A stretch of DNA of 21,255 nt from an uncultured Dorea sp. Lineage in GTDB: Bacteria; Bacillota_A; Clostridia; Lachnospirales; Lachnospiraceae. The first letter of the stretch is position 1; every line of letters begins with the position of its first letter. The stretch lies in assembly GCA_910579015.1 (NCBI GenBank), contig CAJTRO010000056.1, forward strand, positions 1 to 21,255. Reading direction: 5' to 3'. A program made the position numbers and the translations under genes. Under the pieces are notes generated by a model that did no database searches, was not told the DNA's origin, and saw nothing but the letters and a program-made list of their open reading frames with translations. Shown here one piece after another: positions 15,998 to 21,255 of this stretch.

Positions 15998-17477
15998 TTA
16001 TATCAACCCCAAACATACTTTGGTCAACAACCGTCTCCTGAATCTTCTTGTCCTCTTCCTGGATCCTCTCTATCTCCGCCTTAGCGTCTTCCACGAAGGA
16101 TGCCAGCTCTAGGAGTGTTTCCTGGCTAAACTGCGTACCGGCATCGGCAAGAGCTTTCAACTCTTCTAATACTGCTTTTGGCAGATTCGGCGTAAATGTG
16201 ATCGTGAAATCCCCCAGATCCACATTATCTGCCTCGCTGACATAATTCTTAATGTTCAGGAGAAGACGGTATCTGCGCATCAGCCCTTTCTTAAATCCCC
16301 GTTGGCTGCTCTTCGACATCTGTTGGAAACCGAACAGCTTATATTTCATGGCTTCCCCGGACTGCGTACCGCTAAACGCCTCGTCCGTCAGGTCCGGTAC
16401 AAATGAAATCTTGTGAATATCCTCCTGCAACCGCTCCTTATATGCTTCCACTCCATCCACATCATACTGCTTATACACGTATTTTGCATCTGTCTGGCTC
16501 TTACTGCCGTCCGGATTCACTCCATTTGCAAGAAGCAGCAGGTTCGCACGCTTCATCTCTATCACTTCTTTGACAGAATACCGCCTCATATCCAGATCGC
16601 CGGAGATTACAAGCGTTGCCTCATTGAAATCCGTCATATAATTTGCCGTATCTGACTGCGCCGCATCATACAGATCTATCAGGGAAGTAACATCCTCATA
16701 CCCTCCCTGCCGATATCTGTCAGGCGAATACTCTGTTACCGGCACCTCGCCCCAGTAATGTGCATCCCTTCTCTCTTCTGCCAATACCATCATACTTAAA
16801 GAGCACGGTTTATAGGTAATGATCTCCGTATCTGTATATACAATTACCTTCGTGAGTTCCTCCATGGCAGACCTGTATTTCGGATAACGCACGGCAAACA
16901 GCGGAGTCCTCTCTACATCCAGCCCATAGCAGACAAATGTTTCAAATACATTACTGATTACAGAGCAGTCCTCATCGTTCTGGTTGCGGTACTGCAATTC
17001 GTAAGCCCTGCCATACTTCCGAAAATCGCGCCACAACTCACTGTCCAATGCCTCGATGTCATTCTGCCGGTCATATTCCCTGACCAGTTCGTTGATGCGG
17101 TCATTATCGCTTGCCTTCTTGATCGGGATTCCCGTATTGTATCCCACATCAAAGAGATTGATGATCTTGGCAAAATTATGGGCAGCCCTGTGATCGGCTT
17201 TCTCTCTTTCCATCCTCCTGCAGTCATCATTGTATATCCCGTCATTTCTTGCTTTCATGTAATTGTCCAGGGATGCGAGACGCGGACACTGTACCTGATG
17301 ATGATCCAGGATCATGTTTCTCAATTTATTCAGGTCGCCTAATATCTCATCCGCACTGTTCGCACGATAATGAAAATTTGCTTCAGGACCATAAGCCTGC
17401 TGCATGTTCTGGTTCGTATGGTAAGTCTCCCTGTCCGCCCCCTGTTCGAATTCATTTACCTTTAATTCCTCTTCCAT
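15945..17477 (-). CDS. Portal protein (SPP1 gp6 family)
   Basis: This 510-residue protein has the SPP1-type portal pattern: an N-terminal helix-rich region (KLRNMILDHHQVQCPRLASLDNYM), then AHNFAKIINLFDVGYNTGIPI, YGRAYELQYRNQ, DLYDAAQSDTANYMTDF and SGTQSGEAMKYKLFGFQQM, and a C-terminal coiled coil (EDAKAEIERIQEEDKKIQE). It forms the dodecameric ring at one capsid vertex, through which DNA enters and leaves. The ATG follows the terminase stop without any gap. The 3' end overlaps the MuF gene by 53 bp. Confidence 0.93.
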   Translation of the reverse strand: MEEELKVNEFEQGADRETYHTNQNMQQAYGPEANFHYRANSADEILGDLNKLRNMILDHHQVQCPRLASLDNYMKARNDGIYNDDCRRMEREKADHRAAHNFAKIINLFDVGYNTGIPIKKASDNDRINELVREYDRQNDIEALDSELWRDFRKYGRAYELQYRNQNDEDCSVISNVFETFVCYGLDVERTPLFAVRYPKYRSAMEELTKVIVYTDTEIITYKPCSLSMMVLAEERRDAHYWGEVPVTEYSPDRYRQGGYEDVTSLIDLYDAAQSDTANYMTDFNEATLVISGDLDMRRYSVKEVIEMKRANLLLLANGVNPDGSKSQTDAKYVYKQYDVDGVEAYKERLQEDIHKISFVPDLTDEAFSGTQSGEAMKYKLFGFQQMSKSSQRGFKKGLMRRYRLLLNIKNYVSEADNVDLGDFTITFTPNLPKAVLEELKALADAGTQFSQETLLELASFVEDAKAEIERIQEEDKKIQETVVDQSMFGVDINGQSRILETQGAGTTKA

Positions 17478-18737
17478 CTATATCATCCCTCTCATTTTCC
17501 TTGCCTTCTTTATCCGGTCTTCCGGTGTTTCTATGGTACTTACCGTCATATCCGAATGGATGCCGTACCGGATTGCACAGAGTACATCATCATTTTCCTT
17601 TAACGGCTCACCGGTGTTTTTCTTCCAGACATACTTAAAAATCTCTTCACGAAACCGCGGGCACTGTTCGTATACAATAAAAAACTTTTTCTTTGTCATG
17701 AGAGTCGCCACTTCCTCAATCCCCGACAACACCCTGTTATTTGCCAGATAAGCCCGAATGCCTGCATTCTGGAAAGCGGAGATATGTTCTGTTCTAGCCG
17801 GATCGCAATAAAAAGGGATATTACCATAACGCCTGATAATATCCTTCGCCACATTGATCCATTCTCCGATATATTTATGCTGGGCTGCATGTTCCTCGAT
17901 AACGTAATAAGCATCCCCTTGCACGCCGATCACCACAATCGCTCCAAAGTGTTCCCAACCCCAGTCAACGCCTGCCAGGAATCGGTCAAAGATCATTCTC
18001 TTTGCCTGATCTGGCGATATTACATGGACATTCCTGTCAAACTCCGGATACACCACCCCGTCACCAGATACCCACAGTCCGCGAATACCGCGGTCATAGA
18101 ACATCCCTTTTGGTGTGGTATCTTTAATCTCTCTGATATAACGCCCATCCAAAAAGGTATTGTCATCCAGTTGGAAATGAAAGCTTACAATCCCACCAGC
18201 CTTGGCTTCAATATAATCCTTCAAAAGCCAGTGTTCTGGATGATCTGGGTTCGTATCTGCAATGATTCGTGCACCCGGACCACTACATCTTGCCTTAATT
18301 TCGTCAAATACCTCCTGATTCGCAAGGGAAGCCTCATTGATATACGCCCCGAAGGACGTCATACCCCGAATCCGTCCCAGACCACCAATGGATCCATGGC
18401 TGGTCTGTACTACTTTTACACCAAATAAGGTAAAATTATTGTATTTATCAAATCTGAATTCAAAACCGTATTTGTTTGAAAGCTCCGTAAGGATATTGTC
18501 CTGGATATTCCCCAGGGAGTATCCAGCCAGGATGTACTGCGGAGTGTCAATCCCAAGCTTATTGGCAATACCCCTTACTCGGATCAGCTCCTGAAGAAAC
18601 AAGTCATTATCTACCTGTGTCTTTCCGCTTCTCTTGGCTCCGTGATTGATCAGCATGAACCAGTCTGACGATCTGCAGGCTTTCAGCACTTCTATCTGTT
18701 TTGGAGAATACGCCCTACTCAGATCCAATTTCATCAT
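17478..18737 (-). CDS. terL: Terminase large subunit (PBSX/Terminase_3 type)
   Basis: This 419-residue DNA-packaging motor has Walker A GAKRSGKT at 33-40, Walker B SFGAYINEA at 128-136 with catalytic Glu135, and the coupling motif IIADTNP at 158-164. The nuclease half shows the expected acidic residues: Asp258 in GVDWGW, Asp312 in YCDPARTEH, and Asp383/384 in NDDVLCAIRYG. The order and length match PBSX-type XtmB proteins. Two adjacent ATGs are possible starts, with GGAGG eight bases upstream of the first; it overlaps the small subunit gene by 23 bp. All catalytic residues appear intact. Confidence 0.95.
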   Translation of the reverse strand: MMKLDLSRAYSPKQIEVLKACRSSDWFMLINHGAKRSGKTQVDNDLFLQELIRVRGIANKLGIDTPQYILAGYSLGNIQDNILTELSNKYGFEFRFDKYNNFTLFGVKVVQTSHGSIGGLGRIRGMTSFGAYINEASLANQEVFDEIKARCSGPGARIIADTNPDHPEHWLLKDYIEAKAGGIVSFHFQLDDNTFLDGRYIREIKDTTPKGMFYDRGIRGLWVSGDGVVYPEFDRNVHVISPDQAKRMIFDRFLAGVDWGWEHFGAIVVIGVQGDAYYVIEEHAAQHKYIGEWINVAKDIIRRYGNIPFYCDPARTEHISAFQNAGIRAYLANNRVLSGIEEVATLMTKKKFFIVYEQCPRFREEIFKYVWKKNTGEPLKENDDVLCAIRYGIHSDMTVSTIETPEDRIKKARKMRGMI

Positions 18738-19440
18738 CCAGAACGCCTCCGATCATTTCAAACAGCTTCTTCACCTTGTCTTCTGCCGACACTTGCCCGT
18801 TATCCTTCACCTTTGCCCTTAACGCATCAATCCGTGCCTTCTGCTCATCCGTGGCAAGATCCCACCGCTTATGCAGCAGGTCGTCATACTGCCGGATGCT
18901 CCCGCGCAGATCGGACATTGCTCTGGCCTGTGCCTGCAAGAAATTCGCCTGCTTATCCCACGCCTGCTGTACCTCCCACTTCTCCCCAATCACATTGCCG
19001 TCCTTCTCTTCCACTTTCTCAATGGTCTTATCGTTCTTGTCTTTGACATACATGATCTGCTGTGCCCGGATGATAGCAGCATAGGAGATCTGGATCTGGT
19101 CCCACAGGATATCCAGCGGATCCGTCGGCATCTCCTGGATAATAGAAACGGTCTCTTCCGGAAGATACTTCGAGAAGAAACCGAACTTTTCTGCATTCTT
19201 ATTTCCGGGCGGGCCTGTGGCGTTGTGATTGCCTGGCTGACCGCCCCGTTTCCGTTTAGTAACGTTACCTTTCGATTGATTAGTAACGTTACTATTCCAT
19301 TTGTCTAAATTCTTCCACTTCCTGATCTGGGTTTCTGACACGCCAAGATCGGATGCGATGTCTTTCAGCTTCTTCTTTCCGCCCGAGTCGAGCCACATCT
19401 TATATGCCTCGTCCCGCTTTGGGCTTCTGGCTCTCGGCAT
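18715..19440 (-). CDS. terS: Terminase small subunit (PBSX XtmA type)
   Basis: This 241-residue protein starts MPRARSPKRDEAYKMWLDSGG, followed by an HTH (LKDIASDLGVSETQIRKWKN, residues 24-43), then GNHNATGPPGNKNAEKFGFFSKYLP, typical of PBSX-type small terminases. It recognises the packaging site and loads the large subunit. The ATG at 19440 is chosen since GAGAGGTGG lies just upstream; an in-frame ATG 15 bases earlier overlaps that site. The gene carries two copies of a GTAACGTTAC palindrome between the HTH and the GN-rich region. A terminator, but no convincing promoter, lies upstream. Confidence 0.9.
   Translation of the reverse strand: MPRARSPKRDEAYKMWLDSGGKKKLKDIASDLGVSETQIRKWKNLDKWNSNVTNQSKGNVTKRKRGGQPGNHNATGPPGNKNAEKFGFFSKYLPEETVSIIQEMPTDPLDILWDQIQISYAAIIRAQQIMYVKDKNDKTIEKVEEKDGNVIGEKWEVQQAWDKQANFLQAQARAMSDLRGSIRQYDDLLHKRWDLATDEQKARIDALRAKVKDNGQVSAEDKVKKLFEMIGGVLDDEIGSE
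19256..19292 (-). repeat. Two direct copies of a palindrome in terS, candidate pac site
   Basis: The 13-mer TTAGTAACGTTAC (plus strand) occurs at 19256-19268 and 19280-19292, exactly 24 bp apart. Its core GTAACGTTAC is a perfect palindrome. The two copies encode the NVTK and NVTN stretches. Headful phages such as P22 and SPP1 have packaging sites inside or near the small terminase gene, so this is a reasonable place for TerS binding; no direct evidence. Confidence 0.4.
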
Positions 19441-19482
19441 ACCACCACCTCTCATTTCTGACCTGGTTTTATCGCATAGAAA

Positions 19483-19506
19483 AGGACGCCCCGGGAAGGG
19501 TGTCCT
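19483..19506 (-). terminator. Probable intrinsic terminator after the GNAT gene
   Basis: The minus strand reads AGGACACCC, a 6-base loop, GGGCGTCCT, then TTTTCTAT. Eight of nine positions pair, with one A-C mismatch. It lies 27 bp after the acetyltransferase stop and 43 bp before terS, closing the GNAT cassette. Confidence 0.55.
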
Positions 19507-19532
19507 AAATCAATTATCTTTTTTATGTAATC

Positions 19533-20165
19533 CTACAATATAGTAAAATATTGTAATAAATATTCTCCCTTAATATCTGTTTCATCACGGTCCAGCGCTC
19601 TTTTGCCAAAGAACTTGAAACGATTGCTCTCATAAAACTTTCTTAATTTATCCTTTTCTTCACACTCCAAATATACAAAACGTCCACCAACTTCATTCTG
19701 CACTTTCTTTACTTTTTCAATTGCCATCTGAAGAAGGTCTTTACCTGAAATTAAACTGTTATTTCCATCAGAATAATTTTTACCAAGCTGTGCAATTAAA
19801 GGTGCCGCAACTGTAAAGGCACCTGACTTCTCGTCAAATAACCCATGTTCCCTCAGCTTACGTGCTTCTTTGCTATTTACTGCATTCCTTTGAATAGTAA
19901 TAAATTTTGAAGCAATAGTATAATATCCTACAAGTTCCTTTTCTTTTTCATCCTGAGTTGTCCAATATACGAGATGTGTTTTCGAAAATCCTCTTTTAGA
20001 AAATTCTATCGCTTTCTCTCTTAAAAATTTTTCAACGTCTGCATTTAAGGGGCACGAAAAAGAGGAGAGGATATCTTTTGCCTCATCCTCTCCTAACTGA
20101 TCTAATAAATCACTTAAATTAATCTGAACAAAATGTGTATTTAGATTGATCTCTGATAATTTCAC
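19533..20165 (-). CDS. GNAT-family acetyltransferase, probable toxin of a two-gene cassette
   Basis: This 210-residue protein begins with a region like TacT/AtaT-type GNAT toxins: SSFSCPLNADVEKFLREKAIEFSKRGFSKTHLVYW (residues 34-68) followed by the strand ELVGYYTIASKFITI. The acetyl-CoA region is around 122-145 (APLIAQLGKNYSDG, then ISGKDLLQMA), with an inserted loop compared with the usual Q/RxxGxG form. RKFYESNRFKFF (175-186) matches the motif containing the catalytic Tyr (Tyr178). Family toxins acetylate charged tRNA and stop translation. The start overlaps the upstream small gene by four bases (ATGA). The gene is AT-rich (16 G/C of 60 at 19741-19800), unlike the phage genes. It is longer than usual GNAT toxins (about 160-175), so a non-toxic acetyltransferase remains possible. 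Confidence 0.75.
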   Translation of the reverse strand: MKLSEINLNTHFVQINLSDLLDQLGEDEAKDILSSFSCPLNADVEKFLREKAIEFSKRGFSKTHLVYWTTQDEKEKELVGYYTIASKFITIQRNAVNSKEARKLREHGLFDEKSGAFTVAAPLIAQLGKNYSDGNNSLISGKDLLQMAIEKVKKVQNEVGGRFVYLECEEKDKLRKFYESNRFKFFGKRALDRDETDIKGEYLLQYFTIL

Positions 20166-20335
20166 CGTTTCCCAAAAAACTCCTTAATTTTATCGCCTGT
20201 GATTTCTTTACATTCCCTTGTAAGTTGTGCAGGACTATATTTCGCATCTTCAACCTCTTCCAATGCTTGCACAAATGTACGGGCAAAATGCTTATCACTG
20301 ATATTAACATTCTTCAAAATGCTCTTCGTTGCCAT
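20162..20335 (-). CDS. Small protein upstream of the GNAT gene, probable antitoxin
   Basis: This 57-residue protein reads MATKSILKNVNISDKHFARTF at the start, then an acidic helix and a basic tail ending IKEFFGKR. The ATG at 20335 is preferred over an in-frame codon 33 bases earlier because CGGGAGGTGG lies directly before it. The N-terminal strand followed by a helix would suit a ribbon-helix-helix-like fold, but that is only an impression. Tight coupling with the acetyltransferase (ATGA overlap), a dedicated promoter, and an inverted repeat between promoter and start codon fit an autoregulated antitoxin. Confidence 0.7.
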   Translation of the reverse strand: MATKSILKNVNISDKHFARTFVQALEEVEDAKYSPAQLTRECKEITGDKIKEFFGKR

Positions 20336-20381
20336 ACTTGCCACCTCCCGATAATACCCCTCACACAACCTTGCCCTTATC

Positions 20382-20400
20382 TAATATACAAAATATATTA
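20382..20400. promoter_or_regulatory. Operator-like inverted repeat before the small gene/GNAT pair
   Basis: TAATATA, five bases, TATATTA form a perfect inverted repeat with 7-bp arms. It lies 24 bp downstream of the -10 box, between transcription start and ribosome site, where an autoregulating antitoxin would bind. The DNA here is very AT-rich, so chance symmetry is possible. Confidence 0.4.
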
Positions 20401-20424
20401 TAATTAAGTGCTTTATTTGTTTCT

Positions 20425-20452
20425 ATTATATCTAATTTTCATAAAAAATCAA
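20425..20452 (-). promoter_or_regulatory. Sigma-A type promoter of the GNAT cassette
   Basis: On the minus strand TTGATT (20447-20452) and a perfect TATAAT (20425-20430) are separated by 16 bp. The predicted start is near 20418, about 80 bases before the ATG at 20335. It follows the UUCG terminator, so the cassette can be expressed in the silent prophage, independent of late transcription. Confidence 0.65.
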
Positions 20453-20565
20453 CGTTTTTCAATATAATTCATTGCATTTTGTTATTGTATGTTATTATCT
20501 GATACCGTTTGATACAATCCATCACCATTTATAGATACTCAGAATGTATTAACAAATTGTACAAG

Positions 20566-20599
20566 AAAAGAGCACTCCGCCGAAGCAAAGCGCCCTTTT
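20566..20599 (-). terminator. Strong UUCG-capped intrinsic terminator
   Basis: The minus strand reads AAAAGGGCGCTTTGC, TTCG, GCGGAGTGCTCTTTT, CTTGT. All 15 positions pair as RNA (four as G-U), closed by a C(UUCG)G tetraloop and followed by U-rich sequence. On the plus strand the G-U pairs become A-C mismatches, so the minus strand is the functional one. It lies about 100 bp after the HTH gene. Confidence 0.85.
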
Positions 20600-20617
20600 C
20601 CGAGTTGGGAGGAAACC

Positions 20618-20631
20618 AAGATGTACATCTT
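20618..20631. repeat. Perfect 14-bp palindrome
   Basis: AAGATGTACATCTT is fully symmetric without a spacer. It may be a protein-binding site or part of the RNA structure described for this stretch. Confidence 0.6.
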
Positions 20632-20647
20632 ACACTCAGTTCAGTTT

Positions 20648-20658
20648 ATACTATAACA
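20648..20658 (-). promoter_or_regulatory. Possible extended -10 promoter (late or small-RNA promoter)
   Basis: The minus strand reads TGTTATAGT, a TGnTATAAT-type extended -10 with one mismatch. There is no good -35 box at 16-18 bp; instead three 9-bp repeats occupy about -23 to -49. That arrangement suits an activator-dependent promoter, such as a phage late promoter. Confidence 0.4.
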
Positions 20659-20665
20659 TTTTAAA

Positions 20666-20692
20666 AACGAACAATGTGAACAAAACGAACAA
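20666..20692 (-). repeat. Three tandem 9-bp repeats, candidate regulator binding sites
   Basis: On the plus strand AACGAACAA, TGTGAACAA and AACGAACAA follow without a gap; the first and third are identical and GAACAA is common to all. They start four bases after the stop codon of the HTH protein gene and lie just upstream of the possible -10 box. The 9-bp period is close to one helical turn. Confidence 0.6.
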
Positions 20693-20695
20693 ACT

Positions 20696-21115
20696 TTAAG
20701 AATCATCCATAAAACGTTCAAATTCCATCCTCACACTATCCTTGGTGGCCTTCCGTCCCATCCTTATAGCAACTTGATCCCATGTCTTCTCCTCAAAAAT
20801 CTTATACCTTATGATCCTCTGCATCCTGATCGGAACCGTCAGCATCCATTCTTCCACCTGCCTCTTGATCTTCTCTGCATCCTCTTTCTGCATCTCCAGG
20901 ATATGCTTCTCAAAGTTCAGCCGGTTCGCATCCGCCACCGTCTCGACTGTACCTCCCAACGAAAAGGACCTGGGCTCATAAGGCCACTCGGGATTGCTCC
21001 CGGTGACCTTATCCTGCACAAGCTTCCTTTTCTTCTCAAGCTTCCTGATCTCCGCCTCAGTCTCCCTGATCACGGCACACGCATCTATGTAATCATTCAG
21101 GATCTTTTTGTCCAT
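20696..21115 (-). CDS. HTH protein, probable late transcription regulator (ArpU/sigma-like)
   Basis: This is a 139-residue protein. Residues 1-30 are a charged helix (DACAVIRETEAEIRKLEKKRK) and the middle is again helical (EKHILEMQKEDAEKIKRQVEEWM). The C-terminus (about 92-136) reads VPIRMQRIIRYKIFEEKTWDQVAIRMG and then an RKAT-type recognition region, like sigma region 4 and ArpU/RinA-type proteins. Phages of Firmicutes often place such a gene directly before the terminase genes, where it switches on late transcription. GGGAGGACAG precedes the ATG. That this protein controls the late operon is inference from position. Confidence 0.7.
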   Translation of the reverse strand: MDKKILNDYIDACAVIRETEAEIRKLEKKRKLVQDKVTGSNPEWPYEPRSFSLGGTVETVADANRLNFEKHILEMQKEDAEKIKRQVEEWMLTVPIRMQRIIRYKIFEEKTWDQVAIRMGRKATKDSVRMEFERFMDDS

Positions 21116-21255
21116 GGCTTCTGTCCTCCCTTATTTCCTGAAAATAAACCTGATTCTCCTTGATCCTGGGAACATAGAACCTGTTCTCCTGCCGGCTTTC
21201 CACCTTGCGCACCTTCCCGAGAAGCTGTCGCGCCGAGTCCAGTGTCTTTTTATTC
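21093..21255 (-). CDS. C-terminal end of an unidentified gene (cut by window edge)
   Basis: A minus-strand frame is open from the window edge and stops at 21093, overlapping the HTH gene by 23 bp. The last 53 residues are charged (NKKTLDSARQLLGKVRKVES, then ENRFYVPRIKENQVYFQEIRED). No family was recognised. Its tail contains the ribosome site of the next gene. It may belong to the early/replication region of the phage, but only a fragment is visible and a non-coding open frame cannot be excluded. Confidence 0.45.
   Translation of the reverse strand, partial: NKKTLDSARQLLGKVRKVESRQENRFYVPRIKENQVYFQEIREDRSHGQKDPE

Larger units (their letters stand above)
20566..20643 (-). ncRNA. Predicted short structured RNA with a CCUCCC loop
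   Basis: From a possible start near 20643 to the UUCG terminator the RNA would be about 78-85 nt. CUGAGU near its 5' end can pair with ACUCGG just before the terminator, enclosing the palindrome AAGATGTACATCTT and leaving UUUCCUCCCA unpaired. CCUCC is complementary to Shine-Dalgarno sequences, and C-rich unpaired loops of this type are the target-binding part of several Firmicutes small RNAs. It could be a trans-acting RNA, a leader RNA ended by a regulated terminator, or both. Structure was derived by eye only. Confidence 0.4.

Noticed and set aside
17784..18428. A 214-codon plus-strand frame inside the large terminase
   Set aside because: Antisense to the fully conserved motor and nuclease motifs of terL; no family resemblance and no ribosome site seen.
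20400..20560. Several GATAC and TGTTAT repeats in the AT-rich spacer, considered as an origin or attachment site
   Set aside because: Copies are short and irregular, no integrase or replication gene is near, and low complexity explains them.

Overview
The window is the late structural region of a siphovirus-type prophage in a low-GC Gram-positive host. Gut Clostridia of the Lachnospiraceae type are the best guess. The evidence is strong AGGAGG-type ribosome binding sites, several TTG/GTG starts, LQLFA-type N-termini on structural proteins, and Firmicutes-phage families in SPP1/PBSX/TP901-1-like order. Apart from a transposase at the left edge, every gene is on the minus strand, so the phage reads from right to left.

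Layout in transcription order (right to left). (1) 21255-20696: end of an unrecognised small gene, then a 139-aa helix-turn-helix protein of the kind found just before late genes. (2) 20695-20369: a non-coding control region. It has three tandem 9-bp repeats, a possible extended -10 promoter, a predicted short structured RNA with a CCUCCC loop, and a strong UUCG-capped terminator. (3) 20452-19483: an AT-rich two-gene cassette, a 57-aa protein followed by a GNAT acetyltransferase, resembling a GNAT toxin-antitoxin pair. It has its own promoter, an operator-like inverted repeat and a terminator. (4) 19440-15945: packaging module (small terminase, large terminase, portal). (5) 15997-14265: a MuF head protein whose AT-rich C-terminus carries an HELLH metallopeptidase-like domain, followed by a small acidic gene overlapping by 4 bp and a terminator. 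This reads as a MuF polymorphic toxin with a candidate immunity gene. (6) 14227-12007: a Prp-type cysteine protease, scaffold and major capsid protein. (7) 11996-10612: four head-tail connection proteins. (8) 10593-5387: major tail protein, tail chaperone pair (probably joined by -1 frameshifting) and tape measure. (9) 5390-553: Dit with a large insertion, then a 1097-aa Tal-like baseplate/receptor protein with four repeated modules and collagen-like linkers. (10) 528-1: an ISL3-type transposase cut by the window edge. It converges on the tail gene and apparently interrupts the start of the next phage gene, so the lysis module is not seen.

How the parts fit together: terminase and portal package DNA into a capsid built on a scaffold. 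Scaffold, capsid and major tail protein each start with an LQLFA motif, and the phage carries its own Prp protease, which cleaves exactly such N-termini. Three intrinsic terminators lie before or inside the late genes and no clear promoter is visible before the small terminase. Late transcription therefore probably depends on a phage activator or antiterminator.

The most unusual elements are the MuF-metallopeptidase/immunity cassette, the control-region RNA, and the GNAT pair inserted between late regulator and terminase. All calls come from reading the sequence. No homology search or RNA folding was run.
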